Origin: Geojedonia litorea
GTDB lineage: Bacteria; Bacteroidota; Bacteroidia; Flavobacteriales; Flavobacteriaceae
Direction: 5' to 3'
DNA: 64,000 nucleotides
NCBI RefSeq assembly: GCF_042654525.1
Contig: NZ_JBHSGP010000013.1
Location: forward strand, 62,001 to 126,000
This document shows, piece after piece, positions 25,709 to 33,511 of the stretch; within the stretch, counting starts at the first letter, position 1, and each line of letters starts with the position of its first letter. The translations under genes and the position numbers were made by a program. The notes beneath the pieces were generated by a model. That model was not told the origin of the DNA, ran no database searches, and was given only the letters and a program-made list of their open reading frames with translations.

Positions 25709-27439
25709 ATGATATATAAAGAATTTCTAATTGAGAATTTTAAAGGAATAGATAAAATTCACATAAATCTGGTTAAAGATGAATTAATACTGCTTCTAGG
25801 TTTAAATGAGTCTGGGAAAACAACCATACTAAAAGCCATAGAAACATTTGATCATAGAAATGACATTGCAGATAATTTTAAAGATAATTTTTTTAGAACT
25901 ATTAGAAAAAAATCAGATGTAAACTCAAATCTTGCGGCTAGGATTACTGCAACAATTGAAATAGATAACCCATTGGAAATAAATGAATATGGGAATATAT
26001 TTGATAGAGGAACGACCGGTAAAGATAAAAGGCAGAATGTCGAAGCTTTTTTTCATCACATAAATCATGAGAAAAAGTTATTGATAAGAAGAGTGATTCC
26101 TTTTAAAAATGGTAATCCACAGCAGTATTATTATGAATTTGTTTGTGACCATCCGTTTGCAAATGATCAATTTGCCAAAGTTTTAGCAAAAGAAATGGTA
26201 TTGCGTTGCCCATTTATTATATATTTTGAAGATTTTAAAGACAGAATACCTGAAAAGATTTTTACTTCTAAATCAAATGACGCTTTTAATATAGATTGGT
26301 ATGATATTATCGATGGGTTATTTTACAATACAAATAAGGAGTTCTCAATTCAAAATTTTAAAAAATTATATTCTAGAAATAATAAGCGAGAGAAGGATGC
26401 AAACACCGTACTAAAGCGAGTAAACAAGACTCTAAACAGCTCTTTTTCTGATAAATGGAAAGAGTTATCAGGTGTTAAAGACATTGAAGAGACAGAATTA
26501 ACTTACCATGTTGCTAAAAGTTATTTCGAAATATCGATTACTGATACTGATGGAACAACTTATGGAGTAGATGAGAGAAGTAAAGGTGCATTATGGTATC
26601 TATCATTTTTAATGAAAACAGAATTTCGTAGAAAAAAATTAAGAAAAAAATCAGGAAAGCCTGTATTTTTAATTGATGAGCCAGCGTCTAACTTACATTC
26701 TACCGCACAACAAAATATGATAACTGACTTCAAGAAGCTTGTTGAAGATACTTCAGTAATTTACAGTACGCATAGCCAATATTTAATTGCTCTAGATAAT
26801 ATAAAAACCACCTATATTATTGAAAGAAATAAAGGTTCTGTAAAAAGTACTTTGTGGTCTGAATATATTAAAAGAGATCAATCAAATGAAACCTACTATC
26901 AACCTTTAGCCAATGTTTTAAATATTATACCAAACTCATTGGTTATACCATGGAATAAAGCATTAATTACGGAAGGGCCCTCTGACAGGAAAGTACTGTT
27001 AGTAATGTATAAGGTTTTACATTCTGACAAAGAGCAAAATTTTGTAATTTACCCAGGGACTTCAGCACAAAATTTAAAAACACTGTTATCATTTAATATA
27101 GGTTGGTGCTCAAATTTCAAGGTATTGTTAGATTCAGACAAGGAAGGAAAAATGGCAAGAGACAAGTATATTGATGAATTAGATTTAAATGAAAGTATAG
27201 TACAAATATTGCCAATTGATAATAAAAAAATAGAGGGATATTTCACCGAAACCGAAAAAAAAGATTTGTATAAAATAGTATTTGAAAAAAATAAGGATGA
27301 AAGAATAAATAAAAAAGAATTTTCTAGTATCTTTTCAATACTGAATTCAGATAAGGAGAAATTAAATATTGCTAAAACAGTTTTGACTGAACCAACAATT
27401 GAAAAGTTTAAAATCTTGTTTGAGAAATTACAAATTTAA
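25709..27439 (+). CDS. OLD-family ATPase-TOPRIM nuclease (GajA-like)
   Basis: 576 residues with an ABC-type ATPase and a C-terminal TOPRIM domain. Visible: Walker A GLNESGKTT at 31-39, a degenerate signature region YGVDERSKGALWYLSF at about 285-300, Walker B VFLIDEPASNLH at 319-330, and the H-loop STHSQY at 353-358. The TOPRIM catalytic Glu is residue 422 in ITEGPSDRKV, and the DxD is Asp475/Asp477 in LLDSDKEG. All key residues are intact. OLD nucleases act in phage defence alone or with partners; length and layout match the GajA subunit of Gabija, but no UvrD-like GajB lies in the window. The gene is AT-rich and preceded by a 314-bp gene-free stretch, so it may be an independent insertion. 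Confidence 0.85.
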   Translation: MIYKEFLIENFKGIDKIHINLVKDELILLLGLNESGKTTILKAIETFDHRNDIADNFKDNFFRTIRKKSDVNSNLAARITATIEIDNPLEINEYGNIFDRGTTGKDKRQNVEAFFHHINHEKKLLIRRVIPFKNGNPQQYYYEFVCDHPFANDQFAKVLAKEMVLRCPFIIYFEDFKDRIPEKIFTSKSNDAFNIDWYDIIDGLFYNTNKEFSIQNFKKLYSRNNKREKDANTVLKRVNKTLNSSFSDKWKELSGVKDIEETELTYHVAKSYFEISITDTDGTTYGVDERSKGALWYLSFLMKTEFRRKKLRKKSGKPVFLIDEPASNLHSTAQQNMITDFKKLVEDTSVIYSTHSQYLIALDNIKTTYIIERNKGSVKSTLWSEYIKRDQSNETYYQPLANVLNIIPNSLVIPWNKALITEGPSDRKVLLVMYKVLHSDKEQNFVIYPGTSAQNLKTLLSFNIGWCSNFKVLLDSDKEGKMARDKYIDELDLNESIVQILPIDNKKIEGYFTETEKKDLYKIVFEKNKDERINKKEFSSIFSILNSDKEKLNIAKTVLTEPTIEKFKILFEKLQI

Positions 27440-27506
27440 TTTTTTATAGACTATATAGATTGCCTAATTGTTTAAGGGTTTGTTTTTTATCTATAAATAG
27501 ACTTAA

Positions 27507-27681
27507 GCAAAGCGACATAGGTGGAGGGAATTATGGATGTGGCGCCAGGAACAGATAATGAAAGTGTAATGGAACATTACGCTTTGATTATGCGCAGTGG
27601 CGAGGTGGGTAGACCGAACTGAACGATCGCCTGAAAGGATGTGAGGGCATGAGGGCTACCTACCGCAGACACATGGAGACA
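27507..27681 (+). repeat. 175-bp structured direct repeat, copy 1
   Basis: Matches 29162-29336 over 175 bp without a gap, with nine mismatches (about 95 % identity). Two stems are evident. A hairpin at 27555-27591 has arms of 5 and 11 bp, one G-G mismatch and a GAA loop. A second stem pairs 27604-27612 (GGTGGGTAG) with 27656-27664 (CTACCTACC), enclosing a small CCT-GAA-AGG hairpin. None of the nine differences falls inside these stems. It lies between the OLD nuclease gene and the end of the MBL gene; the rest of the gap 27440-27734 is AT-rich. A 29-codon frame with a purine-rich leader runs from 27533 to 27622. Confidence 0.9.
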
Positions 27682-27734
27682 AAAGAGGATATCGTTTTAT
27701 TGTTCAGAATAAAAAGATCTTATCTTTCTAGCTG

Positions 27735-29039
27735 TTAATTAGTATACTTTTGGTCATAACTTTCCCATTGATAGCCCATTTGGACTCTCCTAAAGGAATA
27801 TATTTTTTCGCCATTTGTGCGCACATTGATAATACCTGGAAGGAGTTTTTTGAATCTCTGTCTTGCTTCGCGATTTGCTGAAGATGTTGAAAAATCCAGT
27901 CCAGCTATTGTAGTGTTTGTATTATTTGAATGATTCACCGCATCTGGGTCACCTGCATCGACAAATAAGGCTGACAACTCTGTTGAAAATATTAATGGTG
28001 CTGAACCTCTTCCTGCTTTACCCAAGCCTCCTAAAAATATTGCTCTAGGATGACCATGATCGGGCACTTCTCCTGACGATATTACTGATACCATTGGGTT
28101 AACAGCATTTAAAAGATCTTGAGAGAATTCATGGCTACCGTGATGTGGTGCTTTAAAAATATGAGCATTAACCTTTAATTGATTTCCAGGGATATTAAGT
28201 ATATGACCGCTGCCTTCTATGTTAAGGTCTCCAGAGAAAAACGCACGTACATGATTGTAATCTATTCTGAAAATCAATGAATGACCGTTAATAGTATGGG
28301 ATTTTCCTTTGAACCATTTTAAGGATCCATCTGAATCTAATACCGGACCTAACACCTCAAGGCTGATACTATTGTCCCCTATATTAATGAAACCATCACT
28401 GGCATCCAATCTCATATAATTTGCTCCAGATGCTTTTACAGCGTCTATCCAAACTTTATAATTGTCATTTAAAACTGAATTATCCAAATCGGTAAGGGAA
28501 CTGTGTAATGTAACTAATTTTTCATTGGTCACCGTACCCAATTCTTCATTGTGACCACTCTTATATATCGCAATACCATTATGATATATATTGTTTACCT
28601 GAATTTGAGGATGCTCTAAAACAGGGATTAGACCGTCTACATGATCACCATCTGAATGGCTCAAAAAAAGATGGTCTATAACAACATTGTTGTTTGGTTG
28701 GTCTAGTCTATACTTCCAAATTAGAAAACCGAGAGCCTTGTCCTGAAGACCTCCGTCGACTAAAATCTTGATATCATTAGGGGTTGTAATGAAAGCTGCA
28801 TCGCCCTGCCCTATATCTAAAAAATAAAATTCAAGTTCTTTATGATTGGTGAAGATGGTATTGGATCGTATTTTTCCTTGTCTGCCTCTATAGATAGCAT
28901 CTCTGTCTTGGGAAGCTGTATTATCCTGGGCAGGGTCGAGTTCAAATTCATCACCAAATATTGCAACATAGCTTGTCTGTTCTTGGCCGTTATGGAAAGA
29001 AAATCTTTTCGTTTTATGTCCTAAATAGCTTTTAACCAT
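27735..29039 (-). CDS. ComEC-like metallo-beta-lactamase-fold hydrolase
   Basis: 434 residues. The MBL domain begins FLDIGQGDAAFITTPNDIKILVDGG at about residue 73 (the GQGDA signature of the ComEC/Rec2-related branch). The metal motif is LSHSDGDHVDG with His128, Asp132 and His133, where Asp/Ser replaces the second His of classical enzymes as in ComEC relatives. Further motifs are FSGDLN at about 266 and FKAPHHGSHEF at about 290. There are no membrane segments and no competence-channel domain, so it is a soluble stand-alone hydrolase, possibly acting on nucleic acid or phosphoesters. It is flanked by two 175-bp direct repeats, suggesting that gene and repeats moved together. Confidence 0.85.
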   Translation of the reverse strand: MVKSYLGHKTKRFSFHNGQEQTSYVAIFGDEFELDPAQDNTASQDRDAIYRGRQGKIRSNTIFTNHKELEFYFLDIGQGDAAFITTPNDIKILVDGGLQDKALGFLIWKYRLDQPNNNVVIDHLFLSHSDGDHVDGLIPVLEHPQIQVNNIYHNGIAIYKSGHNEELGTVTNEKLVTLHSSLTDLDNSVLNDNYKVWIDAVKASGANYMRLDASDGFINIGDNSISLEVLGPVLDSDGSLKWFKGKSHTINGHSLIFRIDYNHVRAFFSGDLNIEGSGHILNIPGNQLKVNAHIFKAPHHGSHEFSQDLLNAVNPMVSVISSGEVPDHGHPRAIFLGGLGKAGRGSAPLIFSTELSALFVDAGDPDAVNHSNNTNTTIAGLDFSTSSANREARQRFKKLLPGIINVRTNGEKIYSFRRVQMGYQWESYDQKYTN

Positions 29040-29161
29040 TCTATTAAATTAATGTTTTTATTTGCTATACAATTTAATCAATATTCTTATCAACCAGAAA
29101 TTTTCCTGATTAAACGAATGTCACTTTTTTATTAATGAGAATTAACTCTGTCTTTTTTGGG

Positions 29162-29336
29162 GCAAAGTGATGTAGGTGGAGGGAATTATGGATGTGGAGC
29201 CAGGAACAGATAATGAAAGTGTAATGGAACATTACGCTTTGATTATGCGCAGTGGCGAGGTGGGTAGACCGAACTGAACGATCTCCTGAAAGGATGTAAG
29301 GGAATGAAGGCTACCTACCGCAGACACATGGACACA
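29162..29336 (+). repeat. 175-bp structured direct repeat, copy 2
   Basis: Second copy of the element at 27507-27681, in the same orientation. Both stems are conserved base for base, and the nine substitutions lie in loops or flanks. The 29-codon frame is also preserved (MDVEPGTDNESV... against MDVAPGTDNESV... in copy 1). It lies 122 bp upstream of the start of the MBL gene on the opposite strand. Confidence 0.9.
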
Positions 29337-29449
29337 TTTGATAATTGCCGGAGGCTACGTGCTTGACCCTTTTACAAGAATTTAATAGTGCTAGGCTATT
29401 TTCAAACTCCCCGTCCGACTTTGCCTTCCCGCCATCTGGCCCCTGCGCT

Positions 29450-29472
29450 AAAAAGGTATACTATACCTTTTT
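29450..29472 (+). terminator. Strong hairpin with T-run
   Basis: Stem AAAAAGGTAT / ATACCTTTTT with loop ACT, followed by more T. A second hairpin (GCTCCC / GGGAGC, about 29480-29510) follows directly. No gene is recognisable on either side, so what they terminate is unclear; they may end a transcript from repeat copy 2. Confidence 0.6.
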
Positions 29473-29520
29473 TTTACGCTTGCTCCCCCTCTTTATCTAA
29501 AGAAGGGAGCTTTTGTGATT

Positions 29521-29534
29521 TTCGAACTCATTCT
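29521..29534 (+). other. Possible degenerate attachment-site copy
   Basis: TTCGAACTCATTCT here matches TTCGAACTCATCCT at 22881-22894, next to the tRNA-like fragment: 13 of 14 bases in the same orientation. If real, the pair would bracket the element 22.87-29.53 kb. The match is short and could be chance. Confidence 0.2.
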
Positions 29535-30187
29535 ACAATTATTAATTCTAGTTACAATTTGAGCACGTGGCTAGCCGCTATTTAGCTTGTGGCATTCTTA
29601 TCTTAAATTATTGTACTCATGAATATCTGCCTTTATGTTTTGAGTTATGATTTGAGCGCAGAGGCAGGCAGATATTTTACATAATGGAGTTATAAGTACA
29701 GCTTTGGTGATGTGGTGGGTAATGCGGCTGTATTATAACTACCCGTTATGTTAACATAGCTTTGGGATAGCGTTTAAATTAATAGCTTTTTGCTTGGGTG
29801 CAGCTTATTGCTTTTTTATTTAACCCTTTAATTCCATAAAAAACTCTAAATAAAACAAGAAATGTGCTGCAAGTGTTTTGGAATTTAAACGCTATATAAG
29901 TGTGGAGCGGGCAGGCTTGCTCAATGCGGCACATTTTTTATTACGCTACGCTTTGACTTCGACAAGCTCTGTCTGACAGCTCGCAGTGACATTGTGGTGA
30001 TTTATTGAAAGATTACTCATTGATATACATTTTATTTAGTAGTATTAGTGAATGCTTCGCATTTGCTGGCTTCGACTTCGACGAGCTCCATCTGACAGCT
30101 CCCAATGGCAGAAATAATGATTTTATGAGTTTTCTACAATCTAACCCTGTTCTTGGGTAAGACCATAGAGGTTGTATACCATGGTTT

Positions 30188-30397
30188 CTATTGTTTTTTC
30201 TGTTTAGGTAATTTGGGCTTTTTGCTTGTTGTCCTCAAAGCGTTCCAATCACTCAAACTCGTCTTTTTTAGTGAGTGATGTGCCACCTGCTTTTTTAATA
30301 GCTTTCTAATTTCATCCTGGTTATGTGAATCAATGGGAACTACTTTACATCTACAAGCTTCATACTTTATGGCAGTAGGTAGACAAATGACCTGCAT
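30188..30397 (-). pseudogene. Degenerate reading frame downstream of the transketolase remnant
   Basis: A 69-codon frame whose first codons read the transketolase remnant out of frame (ATG CAG GTC ATT instead of GAT GCA GGT CAT). The later part, VVPIDSHNQDEIRKLLKKQ, vaguely recalls the transketolase phrase 'IDGHDxxxIRKAL...'. This could mean that the internal part of the gene was deleted and the frame shifted, but the similarity is weak. I do not regard it as a functional gene. Confidence 0.3.
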
Positions 30398-30590
30398 CCA
30401 TAAAAAATCGATCTCTAAAAGGTCATGTCATGTCGATTGGATCGAAATTAAAAAATTCAGAATATAAAATGTGCATAAAATCCGCACCTTCCATGGGGCC
30501 ACCTGGGTGTCCTGAATTTGCCTTTTCTACCATAACAACAGCCAAGGCTCTAATATTATCTGCCGATTGTTGATCAATTTTTTTGTTCAT
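30378..30590 (-). pseudogene. 5' remnant of a transketolase gene
   Basis: From ATG at 30590 the frame reads MNKKIDQQSADNIRALAVVM, then VEKANSGHPGGPMEGADFMH and ILYSEFFNFDPIDMT, which is the thiamine-diphosphate domain start of transketolase (HPGGPMG motif). It then hits TGA at 30423-30425 exactly where transketolases have Trp (DPxDMTWPxRDRF). In the same frame homology goes on as PFRDRFFMDAGHLST up to 30378 and is then lost. About 70 of some 680 codons remain. It lies downstream of the xylose transporter, where a transketolase would make sense for xylulose-5-phosphate metabolism. Confidence 0.85.
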
Positions 30591-30671
30591 TTTTTTCGCA
30601 TTTATAAATTAACCCAATTGCAAAAATTAGATTTGATTGGGATATTTTATTTTTTAAAGGGTGTAATTAAA

Positions 30672-32048
30672 CTATTTCTTTTTCCAAATGCTTTCCATTT
30701 CTTCTAAAGTTTTCCCTTTGGTTTCAGGAACACATTTCCAAACGAATATCGCAGAGATTATACTCATTACTCCATAGAAAAGGTAAGTTCCTCCATTACT
30801 AATTTCCATCATAGGTGGGTAAGTAGATGAGATAAAGAAATTTGCAGCCCATTGAGCTGCCACTGCAATTGCTACCGCCTGACTTCTAATTTTATTTGGA
30901 AATATCTCTGAAATCAATACCCAACAGATGGGTCCCCAACTCATCATGAAAGATGCGGTATAAACAATTATAAATACTAAGGTTGTTATTCCTATAATAT
31001 CCATAAAAGCTAGAGTAGAAATGGCAATCATGCCTATCGCCATTCCGATAGAGCCAATAATTAACAAGGGTTTTCTTCCCCATTTATCTACCGTCATAAT
31101 AGCTACTACAGTAAATACAACATTAACCAAGCCCATAATAATGGTTTGTAACATTGACGCGTCTTTGGCTGCTCCCATACTTTCAAAAATACGAGGGGCA
31201 TAATACAATGCTACATTAATACCTACAAATTGCTGAAAAACTGATAATAAAACGCCAATAACTATAACCGCTTTTCCATAAGAAAACAGTTTAGCTTTAT
31301 TTACATCTACAGTTAGTTTAATATCACTTAATATTTTAGTAGCTTTCTCTAAACCGTTGAATTTAGATAAGATAGACAAGGCTTTATCATCTTCTTGTTT
31401 TAAAGCTAAATACCTTGGAGATTCTGGAACAAAAAACAATAAAACAACAAATACAGAAGCAGGAATTGCCTCTGATAAGAACATTCTTCTCCAACCAATT
31501 TCATTAATCCATTCTATAGTTTGACCATCAGCAATACCCCAGTTTACAAAATACACTACAAGCATTCCAAAAATGATAGCAAATTGATTTAAAGAAACCA
31601 ATCTTCCTCTAATTTTGGCAGGTGCAATTTCTCCAATATACATAGGGCAAACTGCAGATGCTAAACCAACTCCAATACCACCTATAATTCTGTAAAAATT
31701 AAACATCCAAAGTAAACCCATTGAAGCTTCTCCTTTATTGAAGAATAAAAACTCGGGGTTTGCAGAACCTAAAGCTGATAATAAGAATAGAATACCTGCA
31801 ATTATTAACGCTTTTTTTCTTCCATAAGAAGAAACAAAACCAGATATAGCCCCTCCAATAATACAGCCTATTAATGCCGATGAAACTGTAATTCCGTGTA
31901 AAAAGGAACTTAAACCTTGACTCTCTATTAAAAAGGCTTGAATTGATTTTTCTGCTCCCGAAATTACTGCGGTGTCATAACCAAAAAGTAACCCTCCTAA
32001 TGTTGCAACGATGGTTACCACATAAATATATGCTGTATTTTGCTTCAT
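30672..32048 (-). CDS. xylE: MFS sugar porter, probable D-xylose:H+ symporter
   Basis: 458 residues with 12 predicted membrane helices. The sugar-porter signatures are present: FGYDTAVISGA in helix 1, the first GRKKALI loop, GGIGVGLASAVCPMYIGEIAPAKIRG, PESPRYLALK after helix 6, DKWGRKPLL, and the terminal PETKGKTLEEME. The QQFVGINVALYYAP stretch is shared by xylose and hexose porters. It imports sugar with protons through the inner membrane. Only 3 bp separate it from xylA, so xylose is the most likely substrate. The transketolase remnant follows in the same direction. Confidence 0.88.
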   Translation of the reverse strand: MKQNTAYIYVVTIVATLGGLLFGYDTAVISGAEKSIQAFLIESQGLSSFLHGITVSSALIGCIIGGAISGFVSSYGRKKALIIAGILFLLSALGSANPEFLFFNKGEASMGLLWMFNFYRIIGGIGVGLASAVCPMYIGEIAPAKIRGRLVSLNQFAIIFGMLVVYFVNWGIADGQTIEWINEIGWRRMFLSEAIPASVFVVLLFFVPESPRYLALKQEDDKALSILSKFNGLEKATKILSDIKLTVDVNKAKLFSYGKAVIVIGVLLSVFQQFVGINVALYYAPRIFESMGAAKDASMLQTIIMGLVNVVFTVVAIMTVDKWGRKPLLIIGSIGMAIGMIAISTLAFMDIIGITTLVFIIVYTASFMMSWGPICWVLISEIFPNKIRSQAVAIAVAAQWAANFFISSTYPPMMEISNGGTYLFYGVMSIISAIFVWKCVPETKGKTLEEMESIWKKK

Positions 32049-32051
32049 AAT

Positions 32052-33368
32052 TTAGATATATTGATTAATAATGTTTTCAAACAACTCTTGTTTACCACTT
32101 TTTAATTGTAGTTCGCCGTTTTCATGAGCGATTTTATATAAATCTTGTAAACTTAGTTTTCCATTCTCAAAATCTTTTCCTTTTCCTGAATCGAAAGAAC
32201 TATAACGTTCTTTTCTTAATTTTTCATAAGGTGAAGAGGTGATTATTTTATCTGCAATTAATAAAGCTCTCGCAAAGGTATCTGCACCACCAATGTGTGC
32301 ATAGAATACATCGTCTAGGTCTGTTGAGTTTCTTCTAATTTTAGCATCAAAATTAACACCACCTCCTTGCAAGCCTCCAGCTTTTAGGAAAACCAACATA
32401 GCTTCAGTAGTTTCTTGAATATTGTTAGGGAATTGATCGGTATCCCATCCGTTTTGGTAGTCACCTCTGTTGGCATCTAAACTCCCTAACATACCTGCTT
32501 TTGCAGCTGTTTCAATTTCGTGTTGGAAAGTGTGTTGCGCTAAAGTGGCATGGTTGACTTCGATATTTATTTTAAAATCTTTGTCTAATCCGTATTCTCT
32601 TAAGAACCCTATAGCTGTTGCTGTATCAAAATCATATTGGTGTTTTGAAGGCTCCATAGGTTTAGGCTCAATAAAGAAATTTCCTTTAAACCCTTGGCTT
32701 CGCGCATAGTCTCTACACATGGACAAAAACTGCCCCATATGATCAAGCTCACGCCCCATATCTGTATTTAGCAACGACATATAACCTTCTCGACCACCCC
32801 AAAACACGTAATTTTCACCACCTAATTTAATAGTAGCATCTAAAGCTAATTTTATCTGACCTCCAGCTCTTGCAACCACATCAAACTCTGGATTGGTAGC
32901 AGCTCCATTCATGTATCGTGGATTTGAAAAACAGTTTGCTGTTCCCCATAATAATTTAACGCCACTATCTGCTTGTTTCTCTTTAATATAATCTGTAATT
33001 ATAGCTAATCTTTGTTCTGATTCTGAAAATGTTGTACCTTCTTGTATTAAATCGAAATCGTGAAAACAGAAATAATCAAAACCCATTTTACCAATAAATT
33101 CGAAAGCAGCATCTGCTTTATCTTTTGCAGCTTGAATAGGGTCAGCTGATTGATCCCAAGCAAATTTTTGAGTTCCTGGACCAAATGGGTCGGAACCTTG
33201 TCCACAGAAGGTGTGCCAGTAAGCTATAGAAAACTTAAACCAATCTCTCATGGTTTTACCTGCGACTACCTGGTCTGGGTTGTAATATTTAAACGCTAAT
33301 GGATTATCTGATTCTTTTCCTTCAAATTTGATTTTGTTAATTCCTTTAAAGTATTCTTTAGTTGCCAT
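32052..33368 (-). CDS. xylA: Xylose isomerase
   Basis: 438 residues; converts D-xylose to D-xylulose in the cytoplasm with two divalent metals. Clear family text: YWHTFCGQGSDPFGPGT near the N-terminus, the catalytic His in YFCFHDFDLI, YVFWGGREGYMSLLNTDM (signature 1), the metal-binding EPKPMEPSKHQYDFD (Glu and Lys) and NIEVNHATLA...DANRGD. The length is that of the class II enzymes of Bacteroidetes. It heads a tight pair with the transporter downstream. In the 143 bp before its start, the phrase TTATTCG is repeated three times in tandem at about 33383-33405. Confidence 0.97.
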   Translation of the reverse strand: MATKEYFKGINKIKFEGKESDNPLAFKYYNPDQVVAGKTMRDWFKFSIAYWHTFCGQGSDPFGPGTQKFAWDQSADPIQAAKDKADAAFEFIGKMGFDYFCFHDFDLIQEGTTFSESEQRLAIITDYIKEKQADSGVKLLWGTANCFSNPRYMNGAATNPEFDVVARAGGQIKLALDATIKLGGENYVFWGGREGYMSLLNTDMGRELDHMGQFLSMCRDYARSQGFKGNFFIEPKPMEPSKHQYDFDTATAIGFLREYGLDKDFKINIEVNHATLAQHTFQHEIETAAKAGMLGSLDANRGDYQNGWDTDQFPNNIQETTEAMLVFLKAGGLQGGGVNFDAKIRRNSTDLDDVFYAHIGGADTFARALLIADKIITSSPYEKLRKERYSSFDSGKGKDFENGKLSLQDLYKIAHENGELQLKSGKQELFENIINQYI

Positions 33369-33511
33369 GATGAAATATGATTATTCGTTTATTCGTTTAT
33401 TCGCTTTAAGTTCTACACACGCGTTAGAGATTGTAGAAGATGTTCTTTTTGTTAAGTACGATCTAAAAAGATTGGAACGTAAGGTCCGACCCTTGTAGTA
33501 GCGCCCAGCTA

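Larger units (their letters stand above)
29340..30187. other. Gene-free stretch with inverted repeats
   Basis: No convincing reading frame in about 850 bp. It holds inverted repeats at 29622-29632/29666-29676 (AATATCTGCCT), 29767-29780/29882-29895 (14 bp, ATAGCGTTTAAATT) and 29860-29870/29926-29936 (11 bp with one wobble), plus GTTATAA...TTATAAC arms around 29689-29735. Two 37-bp copies of a GACTTCGAC...TCTGACAGCTC phrase sit at 29955-29991 and 30074-30110 (31 of 37 identical). The make-up suggests remnants of mobile or repeat elements. Confidence 0.7.

Noticed and set aside
25709..27439. Complete Gabija system
   Set aside because: The GajA-like gene is present but no UvrD-like GajB follows; the next gene is an MBL protein on the other strand.
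27507..29336. Retron-type ncRNA interpretation of the 175-bp repeats
   Set aside because: Retron Eco8 also uses an OLD nuclease, but no reverse transcriptase gene is present in the window and the repeat ends do not form the a1/a2 inverted pair.
27507..29336. Group II intron remnant
   Set aside because: No GUGYG 5' end, no domain V hairpin and no maturase text near either copy; kept only as a possibility to be excluded by search.
29388..29585. 65-codon rightward frame in the gene-free region
   Set aside because: It runs through two terminator-like hairpins and a low-complexity Pro/Thr/Phe stretch; no plausible start context.
29690..29940. Integron attC sites
   Set aside because: The hairpin ends run GTT...AAC outward, opposite to the RYYYAAC...GTTRRRY layout of attC, and there is no integrase or cassette series.
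33383..33405. Triple TTATTCG repeat upstream of xylA as a CRISPR or operator array
   Set aside because: Seven- to eight-base tandem units without spacers; most likely a simple slippage repeat in the leader.
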